Positions 39,976 through 51,291 are shown, counted from the first letter of the stretch. The stretch is DNA of 64,000 bases from Morganella morganii (GCF_019402645.1 NZ_VKKS01000001.1:2850811-2914810), one strand, 5' to 3'. Program-made: numbers and translations. Notes: generated by a model not told the origin, from the letters alone.

Positions 39976-41340
39976 ATGAAGAAACTGCTTTCTCTTCTCA
40001 TTGCTGTGAGTGTGGCAGGTTTCAGCTCTGTCACCCAGGCTGAAGACCTCCTCCAGGTTTATCAAAAAGCGAAAGAGACCAACCCGACCCTTCGTCAGAC
40101 TCAGGCTGAACGTAACCAGGCTTTTGAGAAAATTAACGAAGCCCGCAGCCCGTTACTGCCGCAGTTAGGTTTAGGCGGGGGTTATGACTATACCAGCGGT
40201 TACCGTGATAACAGTAACCAAAGCAATAATGCACTGAATGCACAGCTGAAACTGACCCAGACTATTTTTGACATGAGCAAATGGCGTCAGCTGAACCTGC
40301 AGGAACAAACTGCCGGGATCAGCGACATCACATTCCAGAGTGCTCAACAGCAACTGATTGTCGATACTGCCGTTGCCTATTTTAACGTTCTGCGTGCGCT
40401 GGATACACTGTCATTCGTACAGGCGCAGAAAGAAGCCGTATACCGTCAGCTGGATCAGACCACTCAGCGTTTCAATGTCGGTCTGGTAGCGATTACTGAC
40501 GTGCAGAACGCCCGCGCCAACTACGACAGTGTTCTGGCTCAGGAAGTGGCGGGCCGTAACGATGTCGAAAATGCGATTGAACAACTGCGCCAGGTGAGCG
40601 GTATTTATTACAGTGAATTAGCCTCCCTGGATGTAAACCGCTTTAAAACCAATGCGCCGGATGCCATCGAAGCCCTGCTGAAAGAAGCACAGGAACGTAA
40701 CCTGAATCTGCTGAGTGCTACTCTGAGCCGTAACCTGGCAAAAGAACAAATCAGCCTGGCAGAATCCGGTCACTATCCGACGGTGGGTCTGACTGCCGGT
40801 ACCGGGGTAACCAACACAGACTACAGCGGCAACGGCTATCCTAATGGTCGTCCGGATAACAGCTATGCGGGACAGAGCACTATTGGTGTGAACGTGAGTA
40901 TCCCGCTGTACACCGGTGGTGCCGTGTCATCACAGGTTGATCAGGCTCAGTACGGCTATACCGCGGCCAGTGAAAAACTGGAAGCAACACTGCGTCAGGT
41001 TGTTCAGACCACCCGTTCTTCTTATAACAATATCAACGCCTCAATCAGCAGCGTGAACGCCTACAAACAGGTTGTGACCTCAGCGGAAAGCTCACTCGAT
41101 GCAACCGAAGCCGGTTATCAGGTGGGTACGCGTACGATTGTGGATGTGCTGAATGCCACCACCATCCTGTATGACGCGAAGAAAAGCCTGTCTAACGCCC
41201 GTTATGACTATCTGATTAACCAGCTTTATATCGGCCAGGCCCGCGGCACACTGAATGAAGACGATATCCTGCGCCTCAACCAGGTACTGGGCAAAGCGAT
41301 TTCCACATCGCCGGCATCAGTGACAGCCACTACCCGCTGA
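39976..41340 (+). CDS. tolC: Outer-membrane efflux/secretion channel TolC
   Basis: The 454-aa trimeric channel for RND and MFS drug pumps and type I secretion. ATG 39976 follows AAGGAATCCTA and starts a signal peptide cut after SVTQA. The mature protein begins EDLLQVYQKAKETNPTLR. The two internal repeats typical of the family are seen, with YFNVLRALDTLSF and QTTQRFNVGLVAITDVQNAR in the first half and ATEAGYQVGTRTIVDVLNAT in the second. The C-terminal tail is shorter than that of E. coli (493 aa precursor). A good intrinsic terminator follows. Confidence 0.97.
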   Translation: MKKLLSLLIAVSVAGFSSVTQAEDLLQVYQKAKETNPTLRQTQAERNQAFEKINEARSPLLPQLGLGGGYDYTSGYRDNSNQSNNALNAQLKLTQTIFDMSKWRQLNLQEQTAGISDITFQSAQQQLIVDTAVAYFNVLRALDTLSFVQAQKEAVYRQLDQTTQRFNVGLVAITDVQNARANYDSVLAQEVAGRNDVENAIEQLRQVSGIYYSELASLDVNRFKTNAPDAIEALLKEAQERNLNLLSATLSRNLAKEQISLAESGHYPTVGLTAGTGVTNTDYSGNGYPNGRPDNSYAGQSTIGVNVSIPLYTGGAVSSQVDQAQYGYTAASEKLEATLRQVVQTTRSSYNNINASISSVNAYKQVVTSAESSLDATEAGYQVGTRTIVDVLNATTILYDAKKSLSNARYDYLINQLYIGQARGTLNEDDILRLNQVLGKAISTSPASVTATTR

Positions 41341-41358
41341 TTTTAGTCTCTGTATGAT

Positions 41359-41386
41359 AAAAAAACCGCCGGAAGGCGGTTTTTTT
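41359..41386 (+). terminator. tolC intrinsic terminator
   Basis: An A run, CCGCC, loop GGAA, GGCGG and seven T. It ends tolC and separates it from ygiB. The following ~267 bases to ygiB hold no gene I can see, only an A+T-rich presumptive promoter region. Confidence 0.9.
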
Positions 41387-41653
41387 ATGCTTTTACTGTT
41401 TATGAGGACAATAATTCTGCCGGGTAGTGAAATATCAGGTTATATAGTGTAATCCGCAATATAATTACACCGGACGGACGTATTCCTGTCTGTAAAAATA
41501 CCGCGTGACCGGCATCTTTTTTTTCTGTTAATCTGATTTAATTCACATCAGACGCAAAAAGCAGATTATTGCTTTAATTTCACACAGTTTTCCCCTATCC
41601 TAGACAATTATTACCTCTCCATGAAACCGTTTCCGGATATAACGACGATGACA

Positions 41654-42319
41654 ATGAAACGCACCAAGAATATTAACCGCGACGCTTTCCGCAAGACCTG
41701 GCGTCAGTACCGCCTGGCGCCTGTTGCGGCTGCTGTCGGCGCTGTTCTGATGTTAACCGCCTGCGATGAAGCCGATGAAACCGTTGCGCTCTACACCACC
41801 GCAGAGCAGTGCACCACCGCAAACCCGTCACAGGCCGGTGAATGCACCACTGCCTATAACAACGCACTGGAAGAAGCGGCGAAAACCGCACCGAAATATG
41901 CCACCCGCGAAGACTGCGTGGCCGAATTCGGTGAAGCTCAGTGTACTCAGGCGCCAACTGATCCGGCAAACAACAGCCAGCAGCAGCCGGCTCAGGCATC
42001 CGGCAGCTTCTGGATGCCGCTGATGGCCGGTTATATGATGGGTCGTATGATGGGCGGCGGTGCCGCAGCCTCTCAGCCGCTGTTCACCTCCCGTAACCCG
42101 GCAAGCCCGGCTAACGGTAAGTTTGTTGATGCCACCGGTAAGAACTACGGTTCTGCCACCGGCGGGCGCAGCATGACAGTACCGAAAACCGCCATGGCAC
42201 CAAAACCGGCCACAACGACCACCACCACGCGCGGCGGGTTCGGTGACAGCGTAGCGAAACAGAATACCATGCAGCGCTCATCCGGCAGCAATTCATCATC
42301 CCGTTCAATGGGCGGCTGA
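41654..42319 (+). CDS. ygiB: YgiB family lipoprotein (UPF0441)
   Basis: A 221-aa protein nearly collinear with E. coli YgiB. The N-terminus is unusually long and basic, then hydrophobic ([17 protein letters not shown]). LTAC is a lipobox, and the +2 residue after Cys is Asp, which in enterics favours inner-membrane retention. The middle has paired Cys residues ([26 protein letters not shown]) and a Met/Gly-rich stretch ([11 protein letters not shown]). The C-terminus is rich in Thr and Ser and ends RSMGG. Its role is unknown; it is always paired with the ATP-grasp gene ygiC, five bases downstream. ATG 41648 is an alternative start. Confidence 0.92.
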   Translation: MKRTKNINRDAFRKTWRQYRLAPVAAAVGAVLMLTACDEADETVALYTTAEQCTTANPSQAGECTTAYNNALEEAAKTAPKYATREDCVAEFGEAQCTQAPTDPANNSQQQPAQASGSFWMPLMAGYMMGRMMGGGAAASQPLFTSRNPASPANGKFVDATGKNYGSATGGRSMTVPKTAMAPKPATTTTTTRGGFGDSVAKQNTMQRSSGSNSSSRSMGG

Positions 42320-42324
42320 TTTGC

Positions 42325-43485
42325 ATGAAACGCGTACCGATTAGCGAGCGCCCTGACTGGCGCGGGAAAGCCGAGGAATTCGGCTTTCATTTTCATACCA
42401 TGTACGGCGAACCGTACTGGTCAGAAGATGCCTGTTATCAGTTCACTCTGGCACAAATCGACGAAATAGAAGAAGTGACCAATGAACTGCACCGGATGTG
42501 TCTTCAGGTGGTGGAAAAAGTCACACAAAGTGACGAACTGATGGCCCGTTTCCAAATCCCGAAACACTGTTGGGATTTTGTGCGTGAGTCATGGGCAACA
42601 CGTCAGCCATCGCTCTATTCCCGTCTGGATCTGGCCTATGACGGCGTTAACCCGCCGAAATTACTGGAAAACAATGCGGATACCCCGACGTCACTGTATG
42701 AATCCGCCTTCTTCCAGTGGATCTGGCTGGAAGACCAGATTGCCGCCGGTAACCTGCCGGAAAACGCCGACCAGTTCAACGGCATCCAGGAAAAGCTGAT
42801 TGAGCGTTTCGGGGTGCTGGCGGAAGAGTCCGGGTTCCGTTACCTGCATATGGCCTGCTGTCAGGATTCTGTGGAAGATCGCGGCACCATCCAGTATTTG
42901 CAGGATTGTGCACAGGAAGCCGGTGTCACCACCGATTTTCTGTTTATTGAAGATATCGGGCTGGGTGATCGCGGTGAGTTTACTGATCTGCAGGATCAGA
43001 TTATCAGCAACATGTTTAAACTCTATCCGTGGGAGTTTATGATGCGGGAGATTTTCTCCACCAAGCTGACAGATGCCGGTGTACGCTGGCTGGAACCGGC
43101 CTGGAAGAGCATTATCTCCAACAAAGCGCTACTGCCGATGCTGTGGGAAATGTTCCCGGATCACCCGAACCTGCTGCCTGCTTATTTTGCGGATAAACCA
43201 TACCCGGAAATGGAGAGCTACGTCATCAAGCCGCTGTTCTCCCGCGAAGGTGCAAACATCCGTATTATCGAAAACGGCAAAGAAATCGCCGCAGCAGACG
43301 GCCCTTACGGCGAAGAAGGCATGATTGTTCAGCAGTTCCGTTCTCTGCCGAAATTCGGCGACAGCTATACCCTCGTGGGCAGTTGGCTGGTGAATGATGA
43401 ATCTGCCGGGATTTGCATCCGCGAAGACAAAGAACTGATCACACAGGATCTCTCCCGTTTCTATCCGCATGTCATTATTGACTAA
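42325..43485 (+). CDS. ygiC: YgiC, glutathionylspermidine synthase-like ATP-grasp protein
   Basis: A 386-aa ATP-grasp protein homologous to the synthetase half of glutathionylspermidine synthase. Recognisable parts are RLDLAYDG near 96, [14 protein letters not shown], the nucleotide-binding [11 protein letters not shown] and the final [13 protein letters not shown]. The family forms peptide bonds between a carboxylate and an amine using ATP, but the YgiC substrate is not established. It follows ygiB closely, and in other enterics the two form a conserved pair, with YgiB a plausible envelope partner. A terminator follows. Confidence 0.94.
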   Translation: MKRVPISERPDWRGKAEEFGFHFHTMYGEPYWSEDACYQFTLAQIDEIEEVTNELHRMCLQVVEKVTQSDELMARFQIPKHCWDFVRESWATRQPSLYSRLDLAYDGVNPPKLLENNADTPTSLYESAFFQWIWLEDQIAAGNLPENADQFNGIQEKLIERFGVLAEESGFRYLHMACCQDSVEDRGTIQYLQDCAQEAGVTTDFLFIEDIGLGDRGEFTDLQDQIISNMFKLYPWEFMMREIFSTKLTDAGVRWLEPAWKSIISNKALLPMLWEMFPDHPNLLPAYFADKPYPEMESYVIKPLFSREGANIRIIENGKEIAAADGPYGEEGMIVQQFRSLPKFGDSYTLVGSWLVNDESAGICIREDKELITQDLSRFYPHVIID

Positions 43486-43507
43486 CGAAATAGTTAACGA
43501 CTGATAC

Positions 43508-43546
43508 AAAAATCCCCGCCACATCAGGTGTGCCGGGGATTTTTTT
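43508..43546. terminator. Terminator between ygiC and ygiD
   Basis: AAAAATCCCCG pairs with CGGGGATTTTT, and an inner CACA/TGTG stem is separated by a one-base mismatch. A run of seven T follows on the plus strand and T also on the minus strand, so it can serve both converging genes. Confidence 0.9.
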
Positions 43547-43562
43547 ATAGCAAAAGAAATAG

Positions 43563-44342
43563 TCAGCCAACTTTCACTGTCAGCATACTCAGTGATGCGG
43601 ATTCAATACCATCCACCGGTACTGTGACAGGCTCGCTGCCCTGCCGCATACCGAGGATATAGAGCAGCGGCAAATAGTGTTCCGGTGACGGATTCGACCG
43701 TTTGCCGTCTTCTCGCTCAAGGGCATTCACCAGCGGGTGCGGCCGGGCTTCACTCTCCAGGTTGTCCCGCACGAAATTATTAAAACTTTCCGCCCACGGA
43801 TAAGGTTCCGCCTGTGCATTCTGCCAGTCCATCTCGCGCAGATTATGCACCACATTACCGCTGCCGAGGACCAGCACACCCTCATCACGCAGTGCCGCCA
43901 GTTTACGCCCGGTGTCATAATGCCATTGTGCCGGTTTGCTGCCGTCGAGACTAAGCTGCACCACCGGGATATCCGCATCCGGATACATTTTCACTAAGAC
44001 CCCCCAGCTGCCGTGATCTAACCCCCACTCGCCGTGATCTTCCCCGATATTGGCATCACTCAGCAGATCTTTTACCCGCGCCACCAGTGCAGCTGACCCG
44101 GGAGCCGGATATTCCGTCTCATGCAGTGCAGGAGGAAAACCACGAAAATCGTGGATGGTGCGCGGATGTGCGGCGGATGTCAGCCATGCCCCCTGTGTAT
44201 ACCAGTGGGCGGAAATCACCAGAATGGCGGACGGACGCGGCAACTTTTCTCCCAGCTGCCGCCAGGTTTCAGTATAACGGTTGGTTTCCAGGACATTTAT
44301 CGGGCTGCCGTGACCCGCAAACAGAGCCGGTAATCGTTTCAT
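43563..44342 (-). CDS. ygiD: 4,5-DOPA-extradiol dioxygenase-like protein YgiD
   Basis: A 259-aa member of the LigB/DODA extradiol dioxygenase family. Zn/Fe ligands and active-site residues appear in FAGHGSPINVLE, VISAHWYTQG, WGLDHGSWG and SGNVVHNLR. E. coli YgiD opens the ring of L-DOPA in vitro; its natural role is unknown. ATG 44342 has GAGG six bases upstream and was chosen over a longer start at 44369. In E. coli zupT lies between ygiD and ribB; here it is absent. Confidence 0.94.
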   Translation of the reverse strand: MKRLPALFAGHGSPINVLETNRYTETWRQLGEKLPRPSAILVISAHWYTQGAWLTSAAHPRTIHDFRGFPPALHETEYPAPGSAALVARVKDLLSDANIGEDHGEWGLDHGSWGVLVKMYPDADIPVVQLSLDGSKPAQWHYDTGRKLAALRDEGVLVLGSGNVVHNLREMDWQNAQAEPYPWAESFNNFVRDNLESEARPHPLVNALEREDGKRSNPSPEHYLPLLYILGMRQGSEPVTVPVDGIESASLSMLTVKVG

Positions 44343-44459
44343 TGCTGACCTCACACAAAAATTGTTCACTGAGATCAGTGTATGCCATTCCGGGATTTAT
44401 CACGCAGGGTAATCATGATGAAGTTATTCAAAAAATATGACGGGAGTGCGGATACAAAA

Positions 44460-44482
44460 ATGCCGCTGTGTCAGCAGCGGCA
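44460..44482 (-). terminator. ribB intrinsic terminator
   Basis: TGCCGCTG (44461-44468) pairs with CAGCGGCA (44475-44482), and on the minus strand the hairpin is followed by TTTTTG. It lies about 45 bases beyond the ribB stop. Confidence 0.8.
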
Positions 44483-44526
44483 TCTCAGGATTTCAGTCTG
44501 TTCAGTTACTGACCCTGTCAGTGATG

Positions 44527-45180
44527 TCAGCCCGCTTTCGCCATTAACTGCTCGCGGTACTGCACCAGGTCATCAATGGTGACCACCGGCATATTATGTG
44601 CCTTTGCAAAGACAATAACTTCCGGTGCGCGGGCCATTGAGCCGTCATCGTTAGTCAGTTCACACAGCACACCATACGGCTTCAGGCCGGCGAGAGCCGC
44701 CAGATCAACAGACGCTTCGGTATGACCACGGCGGGTTAATACACCACCATTCTGTGCCCGCAGCGGGAATACGTGACCGGGACGGTTCAGATCTCCCGGT
44801 ACAGCCCCATCGGTTACCGCAGCGCGGATTGTGGTGATGCGGTCAGCCGCAGAAACACCGGTGGTCACACCGTGTGCGGCCTCAATAGTGACTGTAAAGC
44901 CGGTTTTAAACTGGCTGGAGTTGTTCTCCACCATCATCGGCAGGCCGAGTTGCTGACGGCGTTCATCAGTCAGGCACAGGCACACAATACCGCTGCCGTA
45001 ACGGATGGTCAGTGCCATCTGCTCAACGGTCATGGTTTCAGCGGCGAACACCATATCACCTTCGTTTTCGCGGTTTTCATCATCGAGTACCATCACACCC
45101 CGTCCCTGACGGATAGCTTCAATGGCACGTTCTGCACGTTCAATCGGATTGCCGTAATCTGATAGCAGCGTCTGATTCAT
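44527..45180 (-). CDS. ribB: 3,4-dihydroxy-2-butanone 4-phosphate synthase
   Basis: A 217-aa enzyme that turns ribulose 5-phosphate into the four-carbon unit of riboflavin. The active site carries [18 protein letters not shown] with the acidic metal ligands, [14 protein letters not shown], the TGVSAADR loop and [10 protein letters not shown] with HTEASVDLA. It is a monofunctional enzyme without a GTP cyclohydrolase domain, as in E. coli. GAGG lies upstream of ATG 45180. The long leader carries an FMN riboswitch, so expression should fall when flavin is plentiful. Confidence 0.98.
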   Translation of the reverse strand: MNQTLLSDYGNPIERAERAIEAIRQGRGVMVLDDENRENEGDMVFAAETMTVEQMALTIRYGSGIVCLCLTDERRQQLGLPMMVENNSSQFKTGFTVTIEAAHGVTTGVSAADRITTIRAAVTDGAVPGDLNRPGHVFPLRAQNGGVLTRRGHTEASVDLAALAGLKPYGVLCELTNDDGSMARAPEVIVFAKAHNMPVVTIDDLVQYREQLMAKAG

Positions 45181-45334
45181 GGTAAATAAACCTCATCGTG
45201 ATTAAAAATGATTACCAGAACCAGGGCAGTCTTAGGAGTTGCATGCATATCATAAAGCAGTGCCGTAACAGGTTTTCACCTGTACAGATAATTGATGATA
45301 TACGATCGGACGGGCGGATATTGCCCGGCTGATG

Positions 45335-45478
45335 CTGACTCTCTCCCATCCGGACTATAACCGTCGGCCCCGGAATTACACCGGATCTGCTGACCTTCAC
45401 CTGAGTGAAGCGCTCGCGGGCTTCATTCGCACCGGAATGTTTACCGCCGGTGGGGACTTTCACCCCGCCCTGAGATAG
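45335..45478 (-). promoter_or_regulatory. FMN riboswitch (RFN element) of ribB
   Basis: Reading the minus strand, CAGGGCGGGGTGAAAGTCCC (from 45472), ACCGGCGGTAAA, AGCCCGCGAGCG, GGTCAGCAGATCCGGTG, GGGGCCGACGGTTATAGTCC and GGATGGGAGAGAGT occur in order. These are the conserved RFN blocks. The 150 bases between it and ribB include an ACAGGTGAAAACCTGT hairpin and probably the expression platform. The rest of 45181-45622 holds the diverging ribB and ubiK promoters. Confidence 0.96.
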
Positions 45479-45622
45479 CGTAATTACTATACCCCCAACG
45501 AGTGAGCCCGGCCAGTGGTTATTTTTACCGGGGGCTCAAAATGAGAACTCAGACTGGTTCAGAATCGCGTAACAGGTTACTATTTGCGGCATAACGATCC
45601 TCCGGCTCAGAAAGGAAAAACC

Positions 45623-45883
45623 ATGATTGACCCGAAAAAAATTGAACAGATTGCCACACAGCTGCAAAGCGCGCTGCCGAAAGGTGTGCGGGAGATCGGA
45701 GCGGATATCGATAAAAAAATGCGTGCCATTTTACAGTCACAACTCGGCAAGCTGGATTTAGTCAACCGCGAAGAGTTTGATGTGCAGACGCAGGTGCTGC
45801 TGCGCACCCGCGAAAAACTGTCTCAGATGGAAAAACGTCTGGCAGAGCTGGAAGCACGCCTGGCGGAAAAAAGCGGCGGGTAA
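45623..45883 (+). CDS. ubiK: Ubiquinone biosynthesis accessory factor UbiK
   Basis: An 86-aa coiled-coil protein (former YqiC). It begins [20 protein letters not shown] with an amphipathic helix that binds membrane lipid, and ends in a heptad-rich coiled coil ([20 protein letters not shown]). It assists UbiJ and the soluble Ubi complex in ubiquinone synthesis. AAAGGA precedes ATG 45623; an upstream in-frame ATG at 45584 is less likely. It diverges from ribB and faces hldE. Confidence 0.95.
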   Translation: MIDPKKIEQIATQLQSALPKGVREIGADIDKKMRAILQSQLGKLDLVNREEFDVQTQVLLRTREKLSQMEKRLAELEARLAEKSGG

Positions 45884-45889
45884 TGACAA

Positions 45890-45916
45890 CAGGAGATACG
45901 CCGTGCGTATCTCCTG
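45890..45916. terminator. Hairpin between ubiK and hldE
   Basis: CAGGAGATACG, loop CCGTG, then the exact complement, lying between two converging genes. No T run follows on either strand, so termination is only a guess. Confidence 0.5.
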
Positions 45917-45929
45917 CATAATCAGTCTG

Positions 45930-47357
45930 TTACTTTGATTTATTGATAGTATTAATGATATTGGTAGTGGAAATACCATCCTCAAAATTGAGGACTTTCA
46001 CTTCACCGCCTGCTGCCCGCACTTCCTCACTGCCGGCGATCTCTTCCGGACGGTAATCCCCGCCCTTCACCAGCACATCCGGCAGGACAGAGGCTATCAG
46101 ACGCTGCGGCGTATCTTCCTCAAACGGTACCACCCAATCCACAGCACCCAGCGCACCGAGCACAATCATGCGCTGATCCAGCGGATTAACCGGACGACTT
46201 TCCCCTTTCAGACGTTTGGTGGACGCATCACTGTTCACCGCCACAATCAGGCGATCTCCCAGTTTGCGGGCATTGGCAAGATAAGAAACATGCCCGGCGT
46301 GCAGAATATCAAAGCAGCCGTTGGTCATCACCACTTTCTCACCGCGCTGACGGGCATCAGCCACTGCCTGATGCAACTCTTCTTCTGTCATCACGCCAAA
46401 ACCGTTATCACTGCGGCCGCGCACAGCATTTTCCAGTTCAACCGGCGACACCGTGGATGTCCCCAGCTTACCGACCACCACGCCCGCAGCAGCATTGGCC
46501 AGCACACAGGACTCATCCAGGCTTTTTCCGGCTGCCAGCGAGGTTGCCAGCACACCGATCACCGTGTCACCGGCTCCGGTCACATCAAACACTTCCTGAG
46601 CCAGTGTCGGCAGATGCAGGGCAGGCTGTCCCGGACGCAGCAGGCTCATGCCCTGCTCAGAACGGGTCACCAGCAGTGCCTGCAAATCAAAATCACGGAT
46701 AATTTTCAGGCCTTTTTCTTCGATATCAGCATTATTAGTGCATTTCCCGGCCACAGCCTCAAACTCAGACATATTCGGCGTCAGCAGGGTTGCGCCGCGA
46801 TAACGGGCAAAATCGGTACCTTTCGGATCGATCAGGATCGGCACACCTGATTTACGGGCCAGTGCGATCATCTCTTCCACATGCGCCAGTGCGCCTTTAG
46901 CGTAATCCGACAGCACCAGGGCACCAATATGCGGCAGCGCCTGTGCGATGCGTTCAAGCATCGGCTGCGGGTCAACATCCGAAAAACCCTCTTCAAAATC
47001 CAGGCGGATCAACTGCTGGCTGCGGGATAACACGCGCAGCTTGGTGATCGTCGGGTGTGTCGGCAGGCCGACAAAATCACAACGGACTTTCACATCATTC
47101 AGGCGCTCAGTCAGCGCACGCGCCGCATCATCAATACCGGTCAGACCCACCAGGCGGGAATTAGCCCCCAGAGAAGCAATATTCATCGCTACGTTTGCCG
47201 CGCCGCCGGGACGCTCTTCAATTTCAGTGACTTTCACCACCGGCACCGGGGCTTCCGGGGAGATCCGGCTGGTCGGCCCGTGCCAGTAACGGTCTAACAT
47301 CACATCACCGACGACTAAAACTGCGGCATTCTGAAAATCCGGGAGTGTTACTTTCAT
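45930..47357 (-). CDS. hldE: Bifunctional heptose 7-phosphate kinase / heptose 1-phosphate adenylyltransferase
   Basis: A 475-aa two-domain enzyme for ADP-heptose, the inner-core LPS precursor. Residues 1 to about 320 are a PfkB-type kinase with [23 protein letters not shown] and [11 protein letters not shown], whose Asp is the catalytic base. The C-terminal part is a nucleotidyltransferase with [14 protein letters not shown] and LVAVNSD-like [18 protein letters not shown] 47357 is preceded by GGAG; a GTG four codons upstream is possible. It is downstream of glnE on the same strand, as in E. coli. Confidence 0.97.
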   Translation of the reverse strand: MKVTLPDFQNAAVLVVGDVMLDRYWHGPTSRISPEAPVPVVKVTEIEERPGGAANVAMNIASLGANSRLVGLTGIDDAARALTERLNDVKVRCDFVGLPTHPTITKLRVLSRSQQLIRLDFEEGFSDVDPQPMLERIAQALPHIGALVLSDYAKGALAHVEEMIALARKSGVPILIDPKGTDFARYRGATLLTPNMSEFEAVAGKCTNNADIEEKGLKIIRDFDLQALLVTRSEQGMSLLRPGQPALHLPTLAQEVFDVTGAGDTVIGVLATSLAAGKSLDESCVLANAAAGVVVGKLGTSTVSPVELENAVRGRSDNGFGVMTEEELHQAVADARQRGEKVVMTNGCFDILHAGHVSYLANARKLGDRLIVAVNSDASTKRLKGESRPVNPLDQRMIVLGALGAVDWVVPFEEDTPQRLIASVLPDVLVKGGDYRPEEIAGSEEVRAAGGEVKVLNFEDGISTTNIINTINKSK

Positions 47358-47447
47358 TCCCTGCTCCACCTTATGAATAACGAAATTGTTGCTGATAATA
47401 TCACAAACCGGCCACCGGACAGAAAATCCGCATGCGGCTGCCGGTGC

Positions 47448-50276
47448 TTATTCCCCGAGCCAGTGCTGCCAGCGGGCACGGACAAATTCCCGCTCAGCGG
47501 CAAATTTTGTCAGTGGCACCACGCCGGATTTATCCTGCAAAGAGAGATGATGCAGCCTGTCGCGCATCATAATATAGGCCGCAGTCAGCCGCAGAGATTC
47601 CTCTTCCGGCATCACATCATAGTTTGCCATCAGTTCAAAAATCCGGACATTATCCGGCCAGCGGATCAGCGCTTTATTTTCCGGTGCAAAGCGCAGCACC
47701 AGATACTGAGCGATAAATTCAATATCCGTGATCCCGCCGGGATCCGTTTTGATGTTAAACATATGACTGTCACGGCCGCCGAGATGCTGATACATTTTTT
47801 CACGCATCTCACGAACATCCTGTTTCAGTTGCGCGTTATCACGCGGACGGCACAGAATGTCACGGCGGATGCCGTCAAAACGGGCGGCTATAGCCTCATC
47901 ACCGTACACCTGGCGGGCGCGGATCAGCGCCTGATGTTCCCAGGTCCAGGCGCTGTTCTGCTGGTAATCCGCGAATGCTTCCAGAGTACTGACCAGCATC
48001 CCGGCCTCCCCTGACGGACGCAGACGGGCATCAACTTCATACAAAACGCCGGACGATGTGCGGGTGCTGAACAAATGCATAATGCGCTGTGCCAGCCGCA
48101 GATAGAACTGCCGTGCGTCGATTTCACGCGGGCCGGTGGTTTGTGTGCCTTCCGGGCAATCCAGCAGGAACACCAGGTCGAGATCAGAGCTGTAGCCCAG
48201 CTCCCGGCCGCCCAGCTTGCCATAGCCGATTACTGCAAATCCTTTGTCCCCGTCGCGGGTCAGATGCGCGGGCTCACCGTAACGTTTGGCCATCTGCCCC
48301 CATGCCTGCTGTACCACTGCGGCGATCATGGCTTCCGCCAGCCAGGTGAGGTGATCACTCACTTTCATCACCGGCAATATGCCGGTAATATCTTCTGCCG
48401 CAATCCGCAGTAACTGCGCCTGTTTAAACTGGCGGAGTGCCTCAAGCTGCTGTTCCTCATCTTCCTCCGGAACCCGCATCAGATACTGGCGCAGCTCATC
48501 ACGGTACGCGTTCAGAGGCAGCGGCTGATAAAGTGATGCCGGATCCAGCAGTTCATCGAGCAGCAGAGGATGGCGTGCCAGCTGTACTGCAATCATCGGG
48601 GATGCAGCACACAAACGCACCACGTGTGTCAGTACCACATCGGATTCCAGCAGCAGTTCCAGATAGGTTGTCCGGCTGACAATACTGAGCAGCAGCGGCG
48701 TCAGGCGTTGCAACACGCGCAGCGCATCCGGCCGGGCCACCAGTTTCGCCAGAAGTTTGGGCAGCAGGTGATCAAGCACATCCCGCCCGCGCGGCCCGAT
48801 AGTCCGTTTGCCGAGATCCTGCCGGAACCCCTGTAAATCCGCCAGAAACTGTGCAGCTTCTTCCTCATTCAGTCCAAACAGAGAGGTAATATCAGTCAGT
48901 TCCGGTTCACTTTCCCACAGCGGGATAAAGGGCTGTAAAGCAGTTTCGTCTTCACTTTCCTCATCATCCTCACCGATAAGATCGGTAAAAATCTGATGTA
49001 CCGCCGCCATTTTACTACCCAGCACAGTTTCCAGATCCGCCCACGAAGCAACATCCATTCCCTGCGCCAGCCGTGCCTGATCAACCGGGGAATCCGGCAG
49101 AGTCTGTGTCTGGCTGTCATTAATGGCCTGTAACAGATTTTCCAGCCGCCGCAGATACGTATAAGCATCCAGCAACTGTGTGACCAGCTCCTCACTGAGC
49201 AGCCCCAGCCGGGCAATTTCCGCCAGCGCCGCATGCAGGGATTGTGTCTGTAACCCCGGTTCACGCCCGCCACGGATCAACTGAAAGACCTGCGTGATAA
49301 ACTCCGCTTCCCGGATGCCCCCCGCACCGAGCTTGATATTGTTTGTCAGCCCTCGCCGCCGGACTTCGCGGCCAATCATACCTTTCATATTGCGCAGAGA
49401 CTGAATCACGCTGAAATCGATATAACGGCGGTAGACGAACGGGCGCAACATCCGGCGCAGCGTCTCACTGTGTGCGGAGTCATCACGGCCGAGAATACGC
49501 GCTTTGACCATTGCATAGCGCTCCCAGTCCCGTCCCTGTTCCTGATAATAATCTTCGAGGGCGGAAAAACTGAATACCAGCGGCCCGCTGTCACCGAACG
49601 GCCGCAGACGCATATCCACGCGATAGACAAAACCGTCCGCCGTGGTGTGATCCAGCATTCTGATAATCTTTTGTCCCAGACGGGTAAAGAATTGCGTATT
49701 TTCCAGCTCGCGGCGGCCACCCTGTGTGACACCGTTTTCCGGATAGGCAAAAATGAGATCAATATCGGAAGAAAAATTCAGCTCGCCGCCGCCCAGTTTG
49801 CCCATGCCGAGGATCAGAAGCGGCATCGCACTGCCGTCTGCCGAACAGGGGGTACCCCAGTCCGCACAGCAGCGCTGATAGAGCCAGTCACGGGTAGTGA
49901 TAATCAGCACTTCCGCCAGTTCACTGAGCTGACGCAGCGTCTCTTCTGTCGTGCTCCGGCGCAGGATCTGCATGACTGCAATACGCATCAGCATCTGATA
50001 ACGGAACAGGCGCAGCACCCGCATCACATCCTCTTCCTGTCCGGCATCCGCCATCATCTCTGCCAGCCGGACGGCATAATCCTGCCATTCATCAGGCTGC
50101 GGCGGCATGTTGCGGAGAGCTGACAACCAGTCCGGATGGCGGACACACTGCTCTGCCACAAAATCACTGCCGGCAAAAATTATCTCTTCCTGTTCAGAGT
50201 ACGGCGCCAGACGGGTATCAAGCCGGGCGATTACCCGCTCAGCGATTTGCCGGAGTATCGGGGTCAGCGGCAGCAT
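47448..50276 (-). CDS. glnE: Glutamine synthetase adenylyltransferase/deadenylase
   Basis: A 942-aa bifunctional regulator that adenylylates glutamine synthetase when nitrogen is abundant and deadenylylates it on signal from PII-UMP. Two nucleotidyltransferase domains are evident: [20 protein letters not shown] in the N-terminal deadenylase half and [20 protein letters not shown] in the C-terminal adenylylase half. ATG 50276 follows AAAGGAACATTG and aligns with E. coli; an open frame continues upstream without homology. ygiF is 46 bases upstream and hldE downstream, the E. coli order. Confidence 0.98.
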   Translation of the reverse strand: MLPLTPILRQIAERVIARLDTRLAPYSEQEEIIFAGSDFVAEQCVRHPDWLSALRNMPPQPDEWQDYAVRLAEMMADAGQEEDVMRVLRLFRYQMLMRIAVMQILRRSTTEETLRQLSELAEVLIITTRDWLYQRCCADWGTPCSADGSAMPLLILGMGKLGGGELNFSSDIDLIFAYPENGVTQGGRRELENTQFFTRLGQKIIRMLDHTTADGFVYRVDMRLRPFGDSGPLVFSFSALEDYYQEQGRDWERYAMVKARILGRDDSAHSETLRRMLRPFVYRRYIDFSVIQSLRNMKGMIGREVRRRGLTNNIKLGAGGIREAEFITQVFQLIRGGREPGLQTQSLHAALAEIARLGLLSEELVTQLLDAYTYLRRLENLLQAINDSQTQTLPDSPVDQARLAQGMDVASWADLETVLGSKMAAVHQIFTDLIGEDDEESEDETALQPFIPLWESEPELTDITSLFGLNEEEAAQFLADLQGFRQDLGKRTIGPRGRDVLDHLLPKLLAKLVARPDALRVLQRLTPLLLSIVSRTTYLELLLESDVVLTHVVRLCAASPMIAVQLARHPLLLDELLDPASLYQPLPLNAYRDELRQYLMRVPEEDEEQQLEALRQFKQAQLLRIAAEDITGILPVMKVSDHLTWLAEAMIAAVVQQAWGQMAKRYGEPAHLTRDGDKGFAVIGYGKLGGRELGYSSDLDLVFLLDCPEGTQTTGPREIDARQFYLRLAQRIMHLFSTRTSSGVLYEVDARLRPSGEAGMLVSTLEAFADYQQNSAWTWEHQALIRARQVYGDEAIAARFDGIRRDILCRPRDNAQLKQDVREMREKMYQHLGGRDSHMFNIKTDPGGITDIEFIAQYLVLRFAPENKALIRWPDNVRIFELMANYDVMPEEESLRLTAAYIMMRDRLHHLSLQDKSGVVPLTKFAAEREFVRARWQHWLGE

Positions 50277-50322
50277 CAATGTTCCTTTTGTTATCAGATT
50301 CACATAACAGCTCAAAAACCGG

Positions 50323-51291
50323 TTATGGCATGGCGGGAGCCGACATCCACAGGGCGAAAACCCATTGTGTGAAAGCCAGTTTACACTGCAACCATACCGG
50401 ACTGAAACAGACATCCGCAGATTCTGCATCCGCCGGAACCAATGCCGCCGCCACATCCGGCAGCGGGCAGTCGCGGACAAAATCAGGCACTGCACCGGGA
50501 TATCTGTCCGCTATTGTCAGCAGCAGAGAAATGGTCTGCCGCAGTGCCGGTAATGCGCCATCCGCATTCAGCAGCCAGATTTCTTCCAGGTTCTGCCACT
50601 GTTTGATCAGACGGACAACCACATCCGTCAGCGGCGTCTGCGGACCCCATTCTGTAAACAATTCAGGCAGTTCCGGTACCGGTGCGCCCTGTGCCAGCCA
50701 GTAACCGCGCGCCGCTTTACTGCGTCCGGCAAGGCGCAGTCCCGGCAACTCCGCCAGCGCTTTGGCCGCTGTCAGCAGATCACCGGCAGTGCCTTCTTTC
50801 AGTTCCATCTCAAATTCACAGATAGGATACTCCGCCTCACCGGCGACCACACTGCCCTGATCCAGCACGGCTTCCACCACGCTGTGGTTCACCGTCAGCA
50901 GCCACTTTTCACGGGCAAAATCCGTGGAAAAACGGGCGCGTAATGATGATTGCAGTGCCGCAACATCGGTTTCCGGCGGCCAGACGTCCGCAGGCAGTGC
51001 CGCTAAATCCAGTTCCGGGCGGGACAGCGGAATATTATATTCAGGACGCTGATGCAACCCACCAACCTCATTTCCGGCAGTTTTCAGCGTCATTTCATAT
51101 CCGGTATCACACCCCCGGATCCGCAATCCCATATCCCACTGCCGTAATGTGTCGTCAGCCGTTTCAAAATAGCTGTTGGTCAGACGGACAGCACGGAAAT
51201 GCTGATGAGGAAAGGCGGTCAGCGCGGTGATTACTGCTGCAATTGCCTCTGGTTTTACTGCAAATTTCAGTTCTGTTTCGTAGTCACTCAT
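50323..51291 (-). CDS. ygiF: Inorganic triphosphatase YgiF, shortened C-terminal CHAD region
   Basis: A 322-aa protein. The CYTH domain (1 to about 200) is complete, with the ExExK metal motif in [44 protein letters not shown] and the closing [13 protein letters not shown]. coli YgiF is about 433 aa with a full CHAD domain. Here only its first part remains, stopping after [18 protein letters not shown]. The glnE start is 46 bases further, so the missing ~110 residues are not encoded in another frame. Triphosphatase activity could persist, while polyphosphate binding by CHAD is probably lost. ATG 51291 was chosen over TTG 51297. Confidence 0.9.
   Translation of the reverse strand: MSDYETELKFAVKPEAIAAVITALTAFPHQHFRAVRLTNSYFETADDTLRQWDMGLRIRGCDTGYEMTLKTAGNEVGGLHQRPEYNIPLSRPELDLAALPADVWPPETDVAALQSSLRARFSTDFAREKWLLTVNHSVVEAVLDQGSVVAGEAEYPICEFEMELKEGTAGDLLTAAKALAELPGLRLAGRSKAARGYWLAQGAPVPELPELFTEWGPQTPLTDVVVRLIKQWQNLEEIWLLNADGALPALRQTISLLLTIADRYPGAVPDFVRDCPLPDVAAALVPADAESADVCFSPVWLQCKLAFTQWVFALWMSAPAMP

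Noticed and set aside
45212-45463. An 83-codon minus-strand frame upstream of ribB
   Set aside because: It is contained in the FMN riboswitch leader, whose RNA structure explains the sequence.
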